Shown here in pieces: positions 57,207 to 64,000 of a DNA stretch of 64,000 nt. How positions within the stretch are numbered: the stretch's first letter is position 1; each line of letters starts with the position of its first letter. A program made the translations under genes and the position numbers. Source of the DNA: an uncultured Muribaculaceae bacterium (GTDB taxonomy: Bacteria > Bacteroidota > Bacteroidia > Bacteroidales > Muribaculaceae); NCBI GenBank assembly GCA_947525975.1, contig CANNVE010000015.1:18637-82636 (forward strand), written 5' to 3'. The notes under the pieces were generated by a model. That model made no database searches and was not told the origin of the DNA. It saw only the letters and a program-made list of their open reading frames with translations.

Positions 57207-58406
57207 ATGGGAATCACGGCAAATAGACTTATGGCGTTTCTCGACCTATGGGCTTTGAGGTCATTGGTCGCGATGGCTTTGTTGTCGGCATCGATTGTGG
57301 CCAATGCCTCTGATGCTGACTCTCTTGCCGTGGAGCAGCCAGCGAAGAAAGGCCTGTTTGACAGGTTCATAAGCTATTTCTCTGACGCCAATAAAGAGAA
57401 AAAGCACAAGAAATTTGATTTCAACATACTCGGCGGTCCGCACTACAGCGCCGACACCAAGTTTGGCCTCGGCATTGTGGCCGCTGGCGTCTATGGCATC
57501 GACACCTTGCGGCCTGACCAGCACGCCTCTGATGTCTCGCTCTATGGCGATATCACCACCACCGGATTCTACATGCTGGGGGTGCGTGGCAATCACATAG
57601 CCCGGCAAGACCGCATGCGGCTGATCTATGACATGAGATTCTATTCCCAGCCGTCTAAAATCTGGGGCATCGGGCATGCGGCTTGCGACAACGACGCCAA
57701 TGAGAGCGACATGAAGCGCAAGCAGATGTTTGTGAAGGCCGCTTTGCTCTTCAGGGTCGCCCCCAAACTCTACATTGGCCCGATAGGAAGGTTTGACCAT
57801 ATCAGCGTCAACCATATAGAGCGGCCCGAGCTGTTGCCCCCCGATGCACCGCGCACCGTGTCCAACAATAGATTCGGCTTCAACATTGTCTATGACACCC
57901 GAGATAATCTCACGGCCCCGCGCAGTGGATATTACGTGGGCCTGTCATATCATTCACGCTATCTGTGCGTTCCGGTCAACGACTTTCACTTCGACACTGC
58001 CGACCTGCGCTTCTGCGGCTACAACGAGGTGTGGAAAGGGGCTGTCATTGCCTACGAATACAATGTGCTGATGAATTGGGGCGATGTGCCCTGGTGCATG
58101 ATGGCCACGATAGGCAATTCCTATTCTATGCGCGGATATTATGAAGGGCGCTACCGCGACCGCAATAAGATGGACACGCAGGTAGAGCTCAGGCAGCATG
58201 TGTGGCGCCGCAGCGGCATCGCTGTGTGGGCGGGGGCAGGCATCATATTCGACCGGTTCGCCGATATGCGCCCGGGCCACATACTTCCAAACTTCGGAGT
58301 GGGCTATAGGTGGGAGTTTAAGAAAAACGTCAACGTCCGTCTCGATTTCGGAGTGGGGAAAAGAGGGCAGACAGGTTTCATATTCAATATAAACGAGGCT
58401 TTTTAG
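57207..58406 (+). CDS. BamA/TamA-family outer-membrane protein
   Basis: A 399-residue beta-barrel protein of the Omp85/surface-antigen (D15) class. Signal peptide (RSLVAMALLSASIVANAS); the barrel begins around residue 70 (FDFNILGGPHYSADTKFGLG) and shows GFNIVYDTRDNLTAPRSGYY and the D15-type ending GVGYRWEFKKNVNVRLDFGV. It ends with Phe (FIFNINEAF), the usual outer-membrane C-terminal signal. There are no POTRA domains, so it is a short single-barrel member rather than BamA itself. Co-directional with the EptA-like gene 77 bases downstream. Confidence 0.88.
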   Translation: MGITANRLMAFLDLWALRSLVAMALLSASIVANASDADSLAVEQPAKKGLFDRFISYFSDANKEKKHKKFDFNILGGPHYSADTKFGLGIVAAGVYGIDTLRPDQHASDVSLYGDITTTGFYMLGVRGNHIARQDRMRLIYDMRFYSQPSKIWGIGHAACDNDANESDMKRKQMFVKAALLFRVAPKLYIGPIGRFDHISVNHIERPELLPPDAPRTVSNNRFGFNIVYDTRDNLTAPRSGYYVGLSYHSRYLCVPVNDFHFDTADLRFCGYNEVWKGAVIAYEYNVLMNWGDVPWCMMATIGNSYSMRGYYEGRYRDRNKMDTQVELRQHVWRRSGIAVWAGAGIIFDRFADMRPGHILPNFGVGYRWEFKKNVNVRLDFGVGKRGQTGFIFNINEAF

Positions 58407-58430
58407 GATGCCCGAGTGGCCGAGGCTCTG
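58406..58430 (+). other. tRNA-Ser-like 5' fragment
   Basis: Right after the stop codon, 25 bases (GGATGCCCGAGTGGCCGAGG and five more) resemble the D-arm side of a class II tRNA such as tRNA-Ser. No anticodon arm or T arm follows, so it is not a functional tRNA. A decayed copy or chance are both possible. Confidence 0.35.
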
Positions 58431-58482
58431 TGTCCACGAAGATTTTTAAGGTGAAAAAAGATATTAAGGTATAATTTCTAAA

Positions 58483-60183
58483 ATGAGTTTTTTTGACAAG
58501 AAGATATTCAAATGGTCCGGTTGGGACAAGGTGCTTATGCACCTTTGGGTTGCGGCGCTTGTGGTGCCCAATGTGATTCTCTCCATCACCGAGCCCATGG
58601 GCGTGTGGGCGAAGCTTGCCAATGTGATTCTGCCCTGCGGCGTCTATGGCTTGCTCGTCACGCTGGTGGCCAGGGTGCGCCTCACGGCCATACTTCTCTT
58701 TCCCCTTGTGTTTTTCGCCGCGTTTCAGCTCGTGCTGCTGTATCTTTACGGCAATTCCATCATAGCAGTGGATATGCTGCTCAATCTGGTCACCACCAAT
58801 GTATCTGAGGCCAGCGAGCTGCTCGCCGGCATAATGCCCTCGGTGTTTGGAGTGGTGATCCTTTATGTGCCCCTAATGGTTTGGGGCATCTATGCCCTTT
58901 GCAAGCATGATCCGCTCCCGCCTGCGTATCTGCGCAGGCAAGCATGGAAATGGGGAGGCAACACTCTGCTTGGCGTCGCTCTCACGGCGGCTGCCTATGC
59001 CTTTGAGCCGGGCTATACGGTGCTTGACGACATGTATCCGTGCAATGTGGGATATAACATATATCTCGCCATAGACCGCACCGCCAAAACCTCGGCCAGG
59101 GCCGAGGCCGCCAAGGGCTTCACCTTCTACGCCGAATCATCGCGTGACCCTGAGCTGCGCGAGGCCCATGTGATGGTGATAGGCGAGACGAGCCGAGCCG
59201 CCAATTTCAGCATCTACGGATACGACAGGCCCACTTCGCCCTTGCTCGAGAAAGAGCCCGGGCTCGTGGCGTTCAGCCGTGCCCTGTCGCAGAGCAACAC
59301 CACCCACAAGAGCGTGCCCATGCTGCTGACAGCTGTGGGCGCCGATGATTTTGACGGCATATACCATCAGAAGGGAATCCTCACGGCCTACAAGGAGGCC
59401 GGGTATCACACCGTGTTTCTTTCCAATCAGAAATTTAACCGCTCGCTCATCGACGAACTCGCGTTTGAGGCCGACGAGTGCGTATTCATAAACGAGGACG
59501 ACTCTGTAGCCGACCATCACTATGACAGCGACCTGTTGCCGCTGATAGGCGAGGCTCTCGCATCTGACCATCCGAAGGTGTTTGTGGTGTGTCACACCTA
59601 TGGATCCCACTTTGATTATTTTGACCGCTATCCGCGCTCACAGGCGGTGTTCTCGCCCGACGGCCCGGGCACGGCCACGCCGGGTCAGCGCGATGTGCTG
59701 ATCAATGAGTACGACAACACCATCCGTGGCGTCGATGCTTTCCTCCACAGCGTGGTCGACTCGCTGCGGGCCGAGAGGCCGGTGTCGAGCATGCTCTATA
59801 CCTCTGATCATGGCGAGGACATATTCGATGACAGGCGCGCGCGTTTCCTCCACGCATCGCCTACGCCTACATTCCATCAGCTCTACGTGCCATTTTTCGT
59901 GTGGGCATCTGATTCGCTCGCGGCTGTCGAGCCAAATATGCGGGCTAATTTGTCAGATAATAAAGATAAGGACATCGAGACTTCGGTCTCGGCCTTCTAT
60001 ACCATGCTTTCGCTCGGAGGCATAGTCACCCCTCATTTCGAGGATGGATGCTCGGTGGCAGACTCGGCCCTCAGGGTGCCTGTGCGTAAATACCTCAACG
60101 ACCACAATCAGGCTGTGCCGCTGCTTGAGGCTCTGCCGGACACCGCTGACCGGAAATTGATACATCACTTTAACATCAGATAG
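58483..60183 (+). CDS. EptA-like phosphoethanolamine transferase
   Basis: A 566-residue inner-membrane enzyme of the alkaline-phosphatase/sulfatase fold that moves phosphoethanolamine from phosphatidylethanolamine to lipid A. Five N-terminal transmembrane helices span residues ~15-180. The periplasmic domain has VIGETSRAANFSIYGYDRPT (metal-binding Glu), the nucleophile Thr in SQSNTTHKSVPMLLT, SNQKFNRS, VCHTYGSHFDYFDRYP and MLYTSDHGEDIFDDRRARFL (metal-binding Asp/His) with a final FLHASPTPTFHQLYVPFFVW. Lipid A modification of this kind lowers affinity for cationic peptides. Acceptor site is not readable from sequence. Confidence 0.92.
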   Translation: MSFFDKKIFKWSGWDKVLMHLWVAALVVPNVILSITEPMGVWAKLANVILPCGVYGLLVTLVARVRLTAILLFPLVFFAAFQLVLLYLYGNSIIAVDMLLNLVTTNVSEASELLAGIMPSVFGVVILYVPLMVWGIYALCKHDPLPPAYLRRQAWKWGGNTLLGVALTAAAYAFEPGYTVLDDMYPCNVGYNIYLAIDRTAKTSARAEAAKGFTFYAESSRDPELREAHVMVIGETSRAANFSIYGYDRPTSPLLEKEPGLVAFSRALSQSNTTHKSVPMLLTAVGADDFDGIYHQKGILTAYKEAGYHTVFLSNQKFNRSLIDELAFEADECVFINEDDSVADHHYDSDLLPLIGEALASDHPKVFVVCHTYGSHFDYFDRYPRSQAVFSPDGPGTATPGQRDVLINEYDNTIRGVDAFLHSVVDSLRAERPVSSMLYTSDHGEDIFDDRRARFLHASPTPTFHQLYVPFFVWASDSLAAVEPNMRANLSDNKDKDIETSVSAFYTMLSLGGIVTPHFEDGCSVADSALRVPVRKYLNDHNQAVPLLEALPDTADRKLIHHFNIR

Positions 60184-60185
60184 AT

Positions 60186-61136
60186 ATGAAACGCCTTTTT
60201 CTGATCATCTCATTGCTGCCGATGCTCGCTGCGGCGCAGTCGGGCACCGTGCACACGCTGAAATACGGCGATATGGATACGTGGGTGACCCGTAAGATAC
60301 AGGAGTCAGCCATCATAGGCCATGGAGTGAAGACCCTTTATGAGATAGGCCCCGAAACCACCGTGGAGGGAGCGAAAGCATACACCAACCTTGGCGGTTC
60401 GCCTTGGGCCACTTCAAACGTGTATGCCCGTGTGGCAGGCATCAACAAGACCAATACATCAGTGTTCCGCGAGGAGCGTCCGGGCCATGGCAGTTGCGCG
60501 CGCCTTGAGACGCGCATCGAAAAGGTGAAGGTGCTGGGCGTGGTCGACATTTCGGTGCTCGCCGCCGGATCGCTTTTCCTCGGAGATATGAAGGAGCCTA
60601 TCACAGGCACGAAAGATGCCGAGAAGAACCTCAACTGGGGCATACCTTTCACCAAAAGGCCATCGGCTGTGGTATATGACTATAAGCTGAAGATCATGCC
60701 TGACAAGAATAGGGTGAAGATGACGGGATTCGGCAAGAAGCAGTCTGTCCCCGGCCAGGACTGCGCTGTGACGGTGCTGTATCTGCAGAAACGCACCGAG
60801 CACCCCGACGGCTCTATCACTGCCGAGAGGGTGGGCACTATGGTGAAGAAATACAAGGCGTCGACCAATGGGTGGGTCAACGGCGCGAAATATGAGATAC
60901 TTTATGGAGACATCACCGGCAATCCTGCCTATGACGCCTCCACAATGGGCCTGCGCAGCGACGACTACGCACGCAACAGCAAAGGTCAGAGCGTGAAGGT
61001 GACCGAGACGGGCTGGGCCGATGCCAGCGCCACACCCACCCACATCATATTGCAATTCTCGTCAAGCCATGGCGGCGCCTACATCGGCACCCCCGGCAAT
61101 ACCATGTGGGTCGATAACGTCGGACTCGTTTATTAA
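60186..61136 (+). CDS. PCMD-domain secreted protein
   Basis: A 316-residue exported protein (signal peptide RLFLIISLLPMLAAA) starting three bases after the EptA-like stop. The C-terminal ~230 residues match the putative carbohydrate metabolism domain (PCMD): YTNLGGSPWATSNVYARVAG early, LNWGIPFTKRPSAVVYDYKL, and the closing ATPTHIILQFSSSHGGAYIG with MWVDNVGLVY. Structures of the domain show a jelly roll, often next to glycan-use genes. No catalytic motif is obvious. Probably co-transcribed with the transferase. Confidence 0.87.
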   Translation: MKRLFLIISLLPMLAAAQSGTVHTLKYGDMDTWVTRKIQESAIIGHGVKTLYEIGPETTVEGAKAYTNLGGSPWATSNVYARVAGINKTNTSVFREERPGHGSCARLETRIEKVKVLGVVDISVLAAGSLFLGDMKEPITGTKDAEKNLNWGIPFTKRPSAVVYDYKLKIMPDKNRVKMTGFGKKQSVPGQDCAVTVLYLQKRTEHPDGSITAERVGTMVKKYKASTNGWVNGAKYEILYGDITGNPAYDASTMGLRSDDYARNSKGQSVKVTETGWADASATPTHIILQFSSSHGGAYIGTPGNTMWVDNVGLVY

Positions 61137-61290
61137 TGCTGAATGCAGAATGCTGAATGCAGAATGCAGAATGGGGAATGGGGTAGGGGCGCGATAAATC
61201 GCGCCCGCCCTACGTACCACGCCTACATTCAACATTAACTGACCATTCTGCATTCAGCATTCAGAATTAACTGACCATTCTGCATTACAA
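61137..61290. repeat. short tandem and inverted repeats (CATTCTGCATT family) with a GC hairpin
   Basis: After the PCMD stop, the word GCTGAATGCAGAATG is repeated in tandem (61138-61172), followed by a hairpin GTAGGGGCGCGA-TAAA-TCGCGCCCGCCCTAC near 61184-61214. The inverse CATTCTGCATTCAGCATTCAG follows, with TTAACTGACCATTCTGCATT present twice (about 61236 and 61267). No coding frame. It looks like a small non-coding repeat element. Confidence 0.65.
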
Positions 61291-61399
61291 AGCGAACATT
61301 TTCTCGCCCCTGAGCGTTACAATATCAGAAATAGGCATTTTTCTGGCTTCATGAAAAAAGCCCTACAGTAAATTGTAGATACTGCCCTATTTTCAAAGT

Positions 61400-61433
61400 C
61401 CCGCGTCCATACCCCTATGGCGCGGGCTTTTTT
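61400..61433 (+). terminator. terminator between the PCMD gene and the epimerase gene
   Basis: CCCGCG (61400-61405) with CGCGGG (61421-61426), inner CCAT/ATGG, then six T residues on the plus strand. Little T follows on the minus strand. Confidence 0.78.
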
Positions 61434-61439
61434 GTCGGC

Positions 61440-62525
61440 CTAAAGCTTCATTGTCTGATACCACTTCGCGAAAGAGCGTATGCCATCATGTAGAGGGGTT
61501 GAGGGGCGATAGCCTACTTCTGATTCAAGCAAAGAGGTGTCAGCGTGAGTCTGGTAGACATCGCCTTGCTGCATAGGCACGAAATCCTTTTTGGCTTCCC
61601 TGCCCAGAGCGCTTTCCAGCTCGCTGATGAAATCCATAAGCTGCACAGGGTGGCTGCATCCGATGTTGTACACCTTGTATCTCACACCGTCGGCGTTCTC
61701 CGCAGGCACGTGGTCTATGGCCAGCATGGTGCCGTGCACTATGTCGTCGATGTATGTGAAGTCGCGGCTCAGCTGCCCGTTGTTGAATACCTTGATCTCT
61801 TTGCCGGCGCTTATGGCGTCGGCAAAGAGCATCGGGGCCATGTCGGGGCGTCCCCAGGGGCCGTAGACGGTGAAATATCGCAGGCCGGTGCAGGGGATGC
61901 CGAATAGCTTGGCGTAGGCGTGGGCCATCAGCTCATTGCTCTTCTTCGTGGCTGCGTATATGCTTGCGGGGCGAGTCACCTCATCAGATTCGGCGAAAGG
62001 CGTCTTTGTGTTAAGGCCGTAGATCGAGCTGCTTGATGCGTAGGTGAGATGCCGCACGGGATAGTTGCGGCAGCATTCGAGCAGGTTCATGAATCCCACC
62101 ACATTGGCCTGCACATACGACATCGGGTTCTGCAGGCTGTATCTGACTCCGGCCTGGGCGGCGAGATTCATCACAGCGTCAAAGCGCTCCCGGGCGAATA
62201 GGGCGTCAAGCCCCTCCGCGTCGGTGATGTCAAGCCTCACAAACCTTAATCCCGGCATAGTGGGCGAGCGCAATTCAGTGCCGTAGGGGATGTCGGAGTA
62301 GCTGACTTCAGACCGTTCGCTGCCGGTGTCGGGCAAGGCGGCGGCCATGGGCCATGATGGGTCAGGCTCGATGCCGAAAAACTCCTTCAGCCTGCCGATT
62401 TTCAGGCGCGGGTCATAGTATGAGGTTATCGAGTCGATGCCTACGACCTCGTCTCCTCTATCGGCCAATTCGCGGGCCAGCCTGCTGCCGATGAATCCGG
62501 CGGCGCCGGTGATCAGGATTTTCAT
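61440..62525 (-). CDS. NAD-dependent sugar-nucleotide epimerase, UDP-glucuronate 4-epimerase-like
   Basis: A 361-residue extended short-chain dehydrogenase. The Rossmann loop MKILITGAAGFIGSRLAREL binds NAD; the catalytic pair is seen in SSSSIYGLNTKTPF and SIYAATKKSNELMAHAYAKL (Y-x3-K). LRYFTVYGPWGRPDMAPMLF and SRDFTYIDDIVHGTMLAID are the signature of UDP-glucuronate/galacturonate 4-epimerases used for capsule, O-antigen or other surface glycans. ATG 62525 is chosen; a longer frame to 62684 runs into the upstream gene. It follows the porin-like gene by 26 bases. Confidence 0.92.
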   Translation of the reverse strand: MKILITGAAGFIGSRLARELADRGDEVVGIDSITSYYDPRLKIGRLKEFFGIEPDPSWPMAAALPDTGSERSEVSYSDIPYGTELRSPTMPGLRFVRLDITDAEGLDALFARERFDAVMNLAAQAGVRYSLQNPMSYVQANVVGFMNLLECCRNYPVRHLTYASSSSIYGLNTKTPFAESDEVTRPASIYAATKKSNELMAHAYAKLFGIPCTGLRYFTVYGPWGRPDMAPMLFADAISAGKEIKVFNNGQLSRDFTYIDDIVHGTMLAIDHVPAENADGVRYKVYNIGCSHPVQLMDFISELESALGREAKKDFVPMQQGDVYQTHADTSLLESEVGYRPSTPLHDGIRSFAKWYQTMKL

Positions 62526-62551
62526 TGTTGCGGTGCGATGTGTGGGATATG

Positions 62552-63793
62552 TCAGAATGAATAGATCATGGCGCAGAGGATGCGGTAGTTGGTCACAGCC
62601 TTTGAGCCGGTGATCTTGCCGTTCTTCTTGTCGAGCGATCCGTACCAGGCGGTGCAAGGCGTGAACTCTACGCCCACCTTCCAATGGGGGAGATTGTATG
62701 ATATCTGCGCGCTGACGTTGACAATCTGGTCCACGTCAAGGCCCGTGCCGTAGGTGGGGCCGGTGATTTCCTTGCCGGTGCCGAGATTTTTGATGTATCC
62801 CAGATAGAGGCCCGGCTGCCACTTCTTGCCGTATGTGAAATTAAGCCATGTGGCCGACTGGCGGAAGGGGGTGTATTTCATCTCATCAGTGCGGGCGTCG
62901 ACCGAAGTGGCGGCGTATCCGCCGAGCATCGAGCAGTGGGTGAGATTGCTGCCGTAGATTGTCTTCGCCGAGATCTGATACATAGGGGCGGCATACTTCA
63001 CGTGCGCTTCGGCCGATACGGAGTTCACACGCTCGTTGAGCTTGTAGATTTTGCCATCGACCTCGGCCTGCTTGCGGGGGCGGAGCGACAGGAAATCTAC
63101 GCCGGCGCCTACGGTGAGGCCTTTGTGCTTGTAGTCAACGCCTGCGTATATCTCGGGGATGCAGCCGTTTTTCAGGTAGTCGGGGCTTTTGCCGTTGGGG
63201 CCTACAGAGTTGTACTGCGATTGCCAGATTGCGGCCAGCGTGAGCTGCGTGCCGCCGTCGGCCTTGTAGCGGTAGCGGATGAGAGGGCTGCGGTTGAAGG
63301 GCTGGAACGGCGCTCCGGTGGCGAGGTTGAGCACAGAGGGCATGAAGTCGCCCGTAAGCGGGTGCCATGTCTGGCCCACGAGCAGGGCCGAGTGCCCCCA
63401 GTCAAGGTTGACATAGGCCTGGCGCAGGCGCACCACGCCGTAGCTTGAGCCGGATCCGCGGAAGTCGGCCTCGATCTTGGCGTTTGTCTTTGCTCCCATC
63501 AGCTCAGGGCCGGCGATGTCTACGCCGAGGCGCGTATAGAGCATGTAGAAGCTGCCTTGCGCGCTTCCGTTGAGGTCTTTGCCGTCGGCATCATAGTCGT
63601 GATTCTTGGGATACATGTAGAATAGGCCGTCTACGGTCTCTACGTTGGCCCTGGAATTGTAGAATAGGTCGGCGCGCACGCGTCCGTAGAGCTTGAACTT
63701 GAAATCGCTTTGCTGCGCGGCGGCGGCAACCGCTGTGGCGGCAACGCACAGCGTCAGGATGATTTTCGTGAAAACGTGGTTTTTGGTAAGCAT
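62552..63793 (-). CDS. porin-like outer-membrane protein
   Basis: A 413-residue protein with a signal peptide (KIILTLCVAATAVAAAA) and a barrel-type alternation throughout. Recognisable parts are FKFKLYGRVRADLFYNSRAN, SFYMLYTRLGVDIAGPELMG, ALLVGQTWHPLTGDFMPS and the end RILCAMIYSF with the C-terminal Phe of outer-membrane barrels. The layout is like the 16-18 strand porins of the DcaP/carbohydrate type; substrate unknown. It is the first gene of a pair with the epimerase; a link in surface sugar metabolism is possible but unproven. Confidence 0.82.
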   Translation of the reverse strand: MLTKNHVFTKIILTLCVAATAVAAAAQQSDFKFKLYGRVRADLFYNSRANVETVDGLFYMYPKNHDYDADGKDLNGSAQGSFYMLYTRLGVDIAGPELMGAKTNAKIEADFRGSGSSYGVVRLRQAYVNLDWGHSALLVGQTWHPLTGDFMPSVLNLATGAPFQPFNRSPLIRYRYKADGGTQLTLAAIWQSQYNSVGPNGKSPDYLKNGCIPEIYAGVDYKHKGLTVGAGVDFLSLRPRKQAEVDGKIYKLNERVNSVSAEAHVKYAAPMYQISAKTIYGSNLTHCSMLGGYAATSVDARTDEMKYTPFRQSATWLNFTYGKKWQPGLYLGYIKNLGTGKEITGPTYGTGLDVDQIVNVSAQISYNLPHWKVGVEFTPCTAWYGSLDKKNGKITGSKAVTNYRILCAMIYSF

Positions 63794-63843
63794 TTACGTG
63801 TCTTGCTTTTGAGTTATATTGGAAACGATAGATTTTACCGCTG

Positions 63844-63851
63844 CAAAATTA
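63844..63851 (-). promoter_or_regulatory. candidate -7 box of the porin-like gene
   Basis: TAATTTTG on the minus strand about 50 bases before the start codon; no well-placed TTTG. Confidence 0.45.
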
Positions 63852-63911
63852 CGTAAAAAATCCCATATATTGGCCGTCGTGCCCCAATTGCTCATACTTT
63901 TTGCATTGACG

Positions 63912-63943
63912 AAAAAAAAAGCCGCATCGATTGATGCGGCTTT
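63912..63943 (-). terminator. tRNA-Val terminator
   Basis: GCCGCATC/GATGCGGC stem (63921-63940, loop GATT) followed on the minus strand by nine T residues. Confidence 0.9.
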
Positions 63944-63945
63944 GG

Positions 63946-64000
63946 TGGTGGGCGCTGAGGGATTCGAACCCCCGACCCTCTGCTTGTAAGGCAGACGCTC
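63946..64000 (-). tRNA. tRNA-Val(TAC), 5' part outside window
   Basis: The 3' part is present: anticodon stem TCTGC/GCAGA with loop CTTACAA (anticodon TAC), T arm GGGGGTTCGAATCCCTC, acceptor AGCGCCC, discriminator A and an encoded CCA (63946-63948). The D arm and 5' acceptor strand are beyond the right edge. Confidence 0.93.

Noticed and set aside
57207..58406. True BamA
   Set aside because: The protein is 399 residues and has no POTRA repeats.
63900..64000. Integrated element at tRNA-Val
   Set aside because: Only a normal tRNA 3' end and its terminator are seen; no integrase or duplicated tRNA end.

Overview
The window is chromosomal DNA of a Bacteroidales bacterium, most likely a gut member of the Muribaculaceae or a close relative. 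This is inferred from gene content and promoter type, not from a database match. Supporting signs are repeated promoters of the Bacteroidetes kind (TTTG, about 20 bases, TAnnTTTG), few Shine-Dalgarno sites, a C10 (streptopain-type) protease, a BtuB/BtuG-like vitamin B12 uptake pair, DUF3127 and PCMD-domain proteins, and paired rubrerythrin and ferritin. No transposase, phage gene, CRISPR array or rRNA was found; this is an ordinary, densely coded core-genome stretch.

Layout. 1-8.2 kb: a secreted C10 protease (cut by the window edge) diverges from a 2129-residue secreted beta-helix protein built of GLUG-like repeats. 8.3-12.4 kb: a SNF2-family helicase. 12.4-26.2 kb, all on the minus strand: a transcription/translation block that reads tRNA-Thr, Tyr, Gly, Thr, tuf, tRNA-Trp, secE, nusG, rplK, rplA, rplJ, rplL, rpoB, rpoC, from one clear promoter near 26.2 kb to a perfect terminator near 12.45 kb, with hairpins at three internal gaps. 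26.4-30.1 kb: recJ-recQ. 30.3-36 kb: a secreted endonuclease/exonuclease/phosphatase protein, rubrerythrin, and metG-ansA-ferritin. 36-40 kb: a cobalamin riboswitch operon with a TonB-dependent receptor (BtuB-like) and a secreted beta-propeller (BtuG-like). 40-43.8 kb: an SGNH acetylesterase and a GH67 alpha-glucuronidase, divergently transcribed over a cluster of palindromes; this looks like a small glucuronoxylan set. 43.8-47.8 kb: ApbE, a DUF3127 SSB-like protein, phosphoglycerate mutase and ComF. 47.8-52.8 kb, minus strand: rlmN-pdxA-nucleotidyltransferase-ptb-buk, ending in the two enzymes that turn butyryl-CoA into butyrate and ATP. 53-61.1 kb, plus strand: coaX, a beta-barrel protein, LptC, a CNNM/CorC-type protein, a BamA/TamA-like barrel, an EptA-like phosphoethanolamine transferase and a PCMD protein, an envelope-centred run. 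61.4-64 kb: a UDP-glucuronate 4-epimerase-like protein, a porin-like barrel and the 3' part of tRNA-Val.

The most interesting items are (i) the B12 operon, whose leader shows the riboswitch, a real Shine-Dalgarno site and a matching anti-Shine-Dalgarno element, and whose BtuG-like protein lacks a lipobox but ends in a sorting-type tail; (ii) three palindromes in the xylan-related divergent promoter; (iii) near-leaderless starts of the GH67 and coaX genes; (iv) a ferritin with a CPVC motif; (v) a DUF3127 protein with an SSB-like acidic tip; (vi) the giant repeat protein with a regular Cys-Asn pattern.
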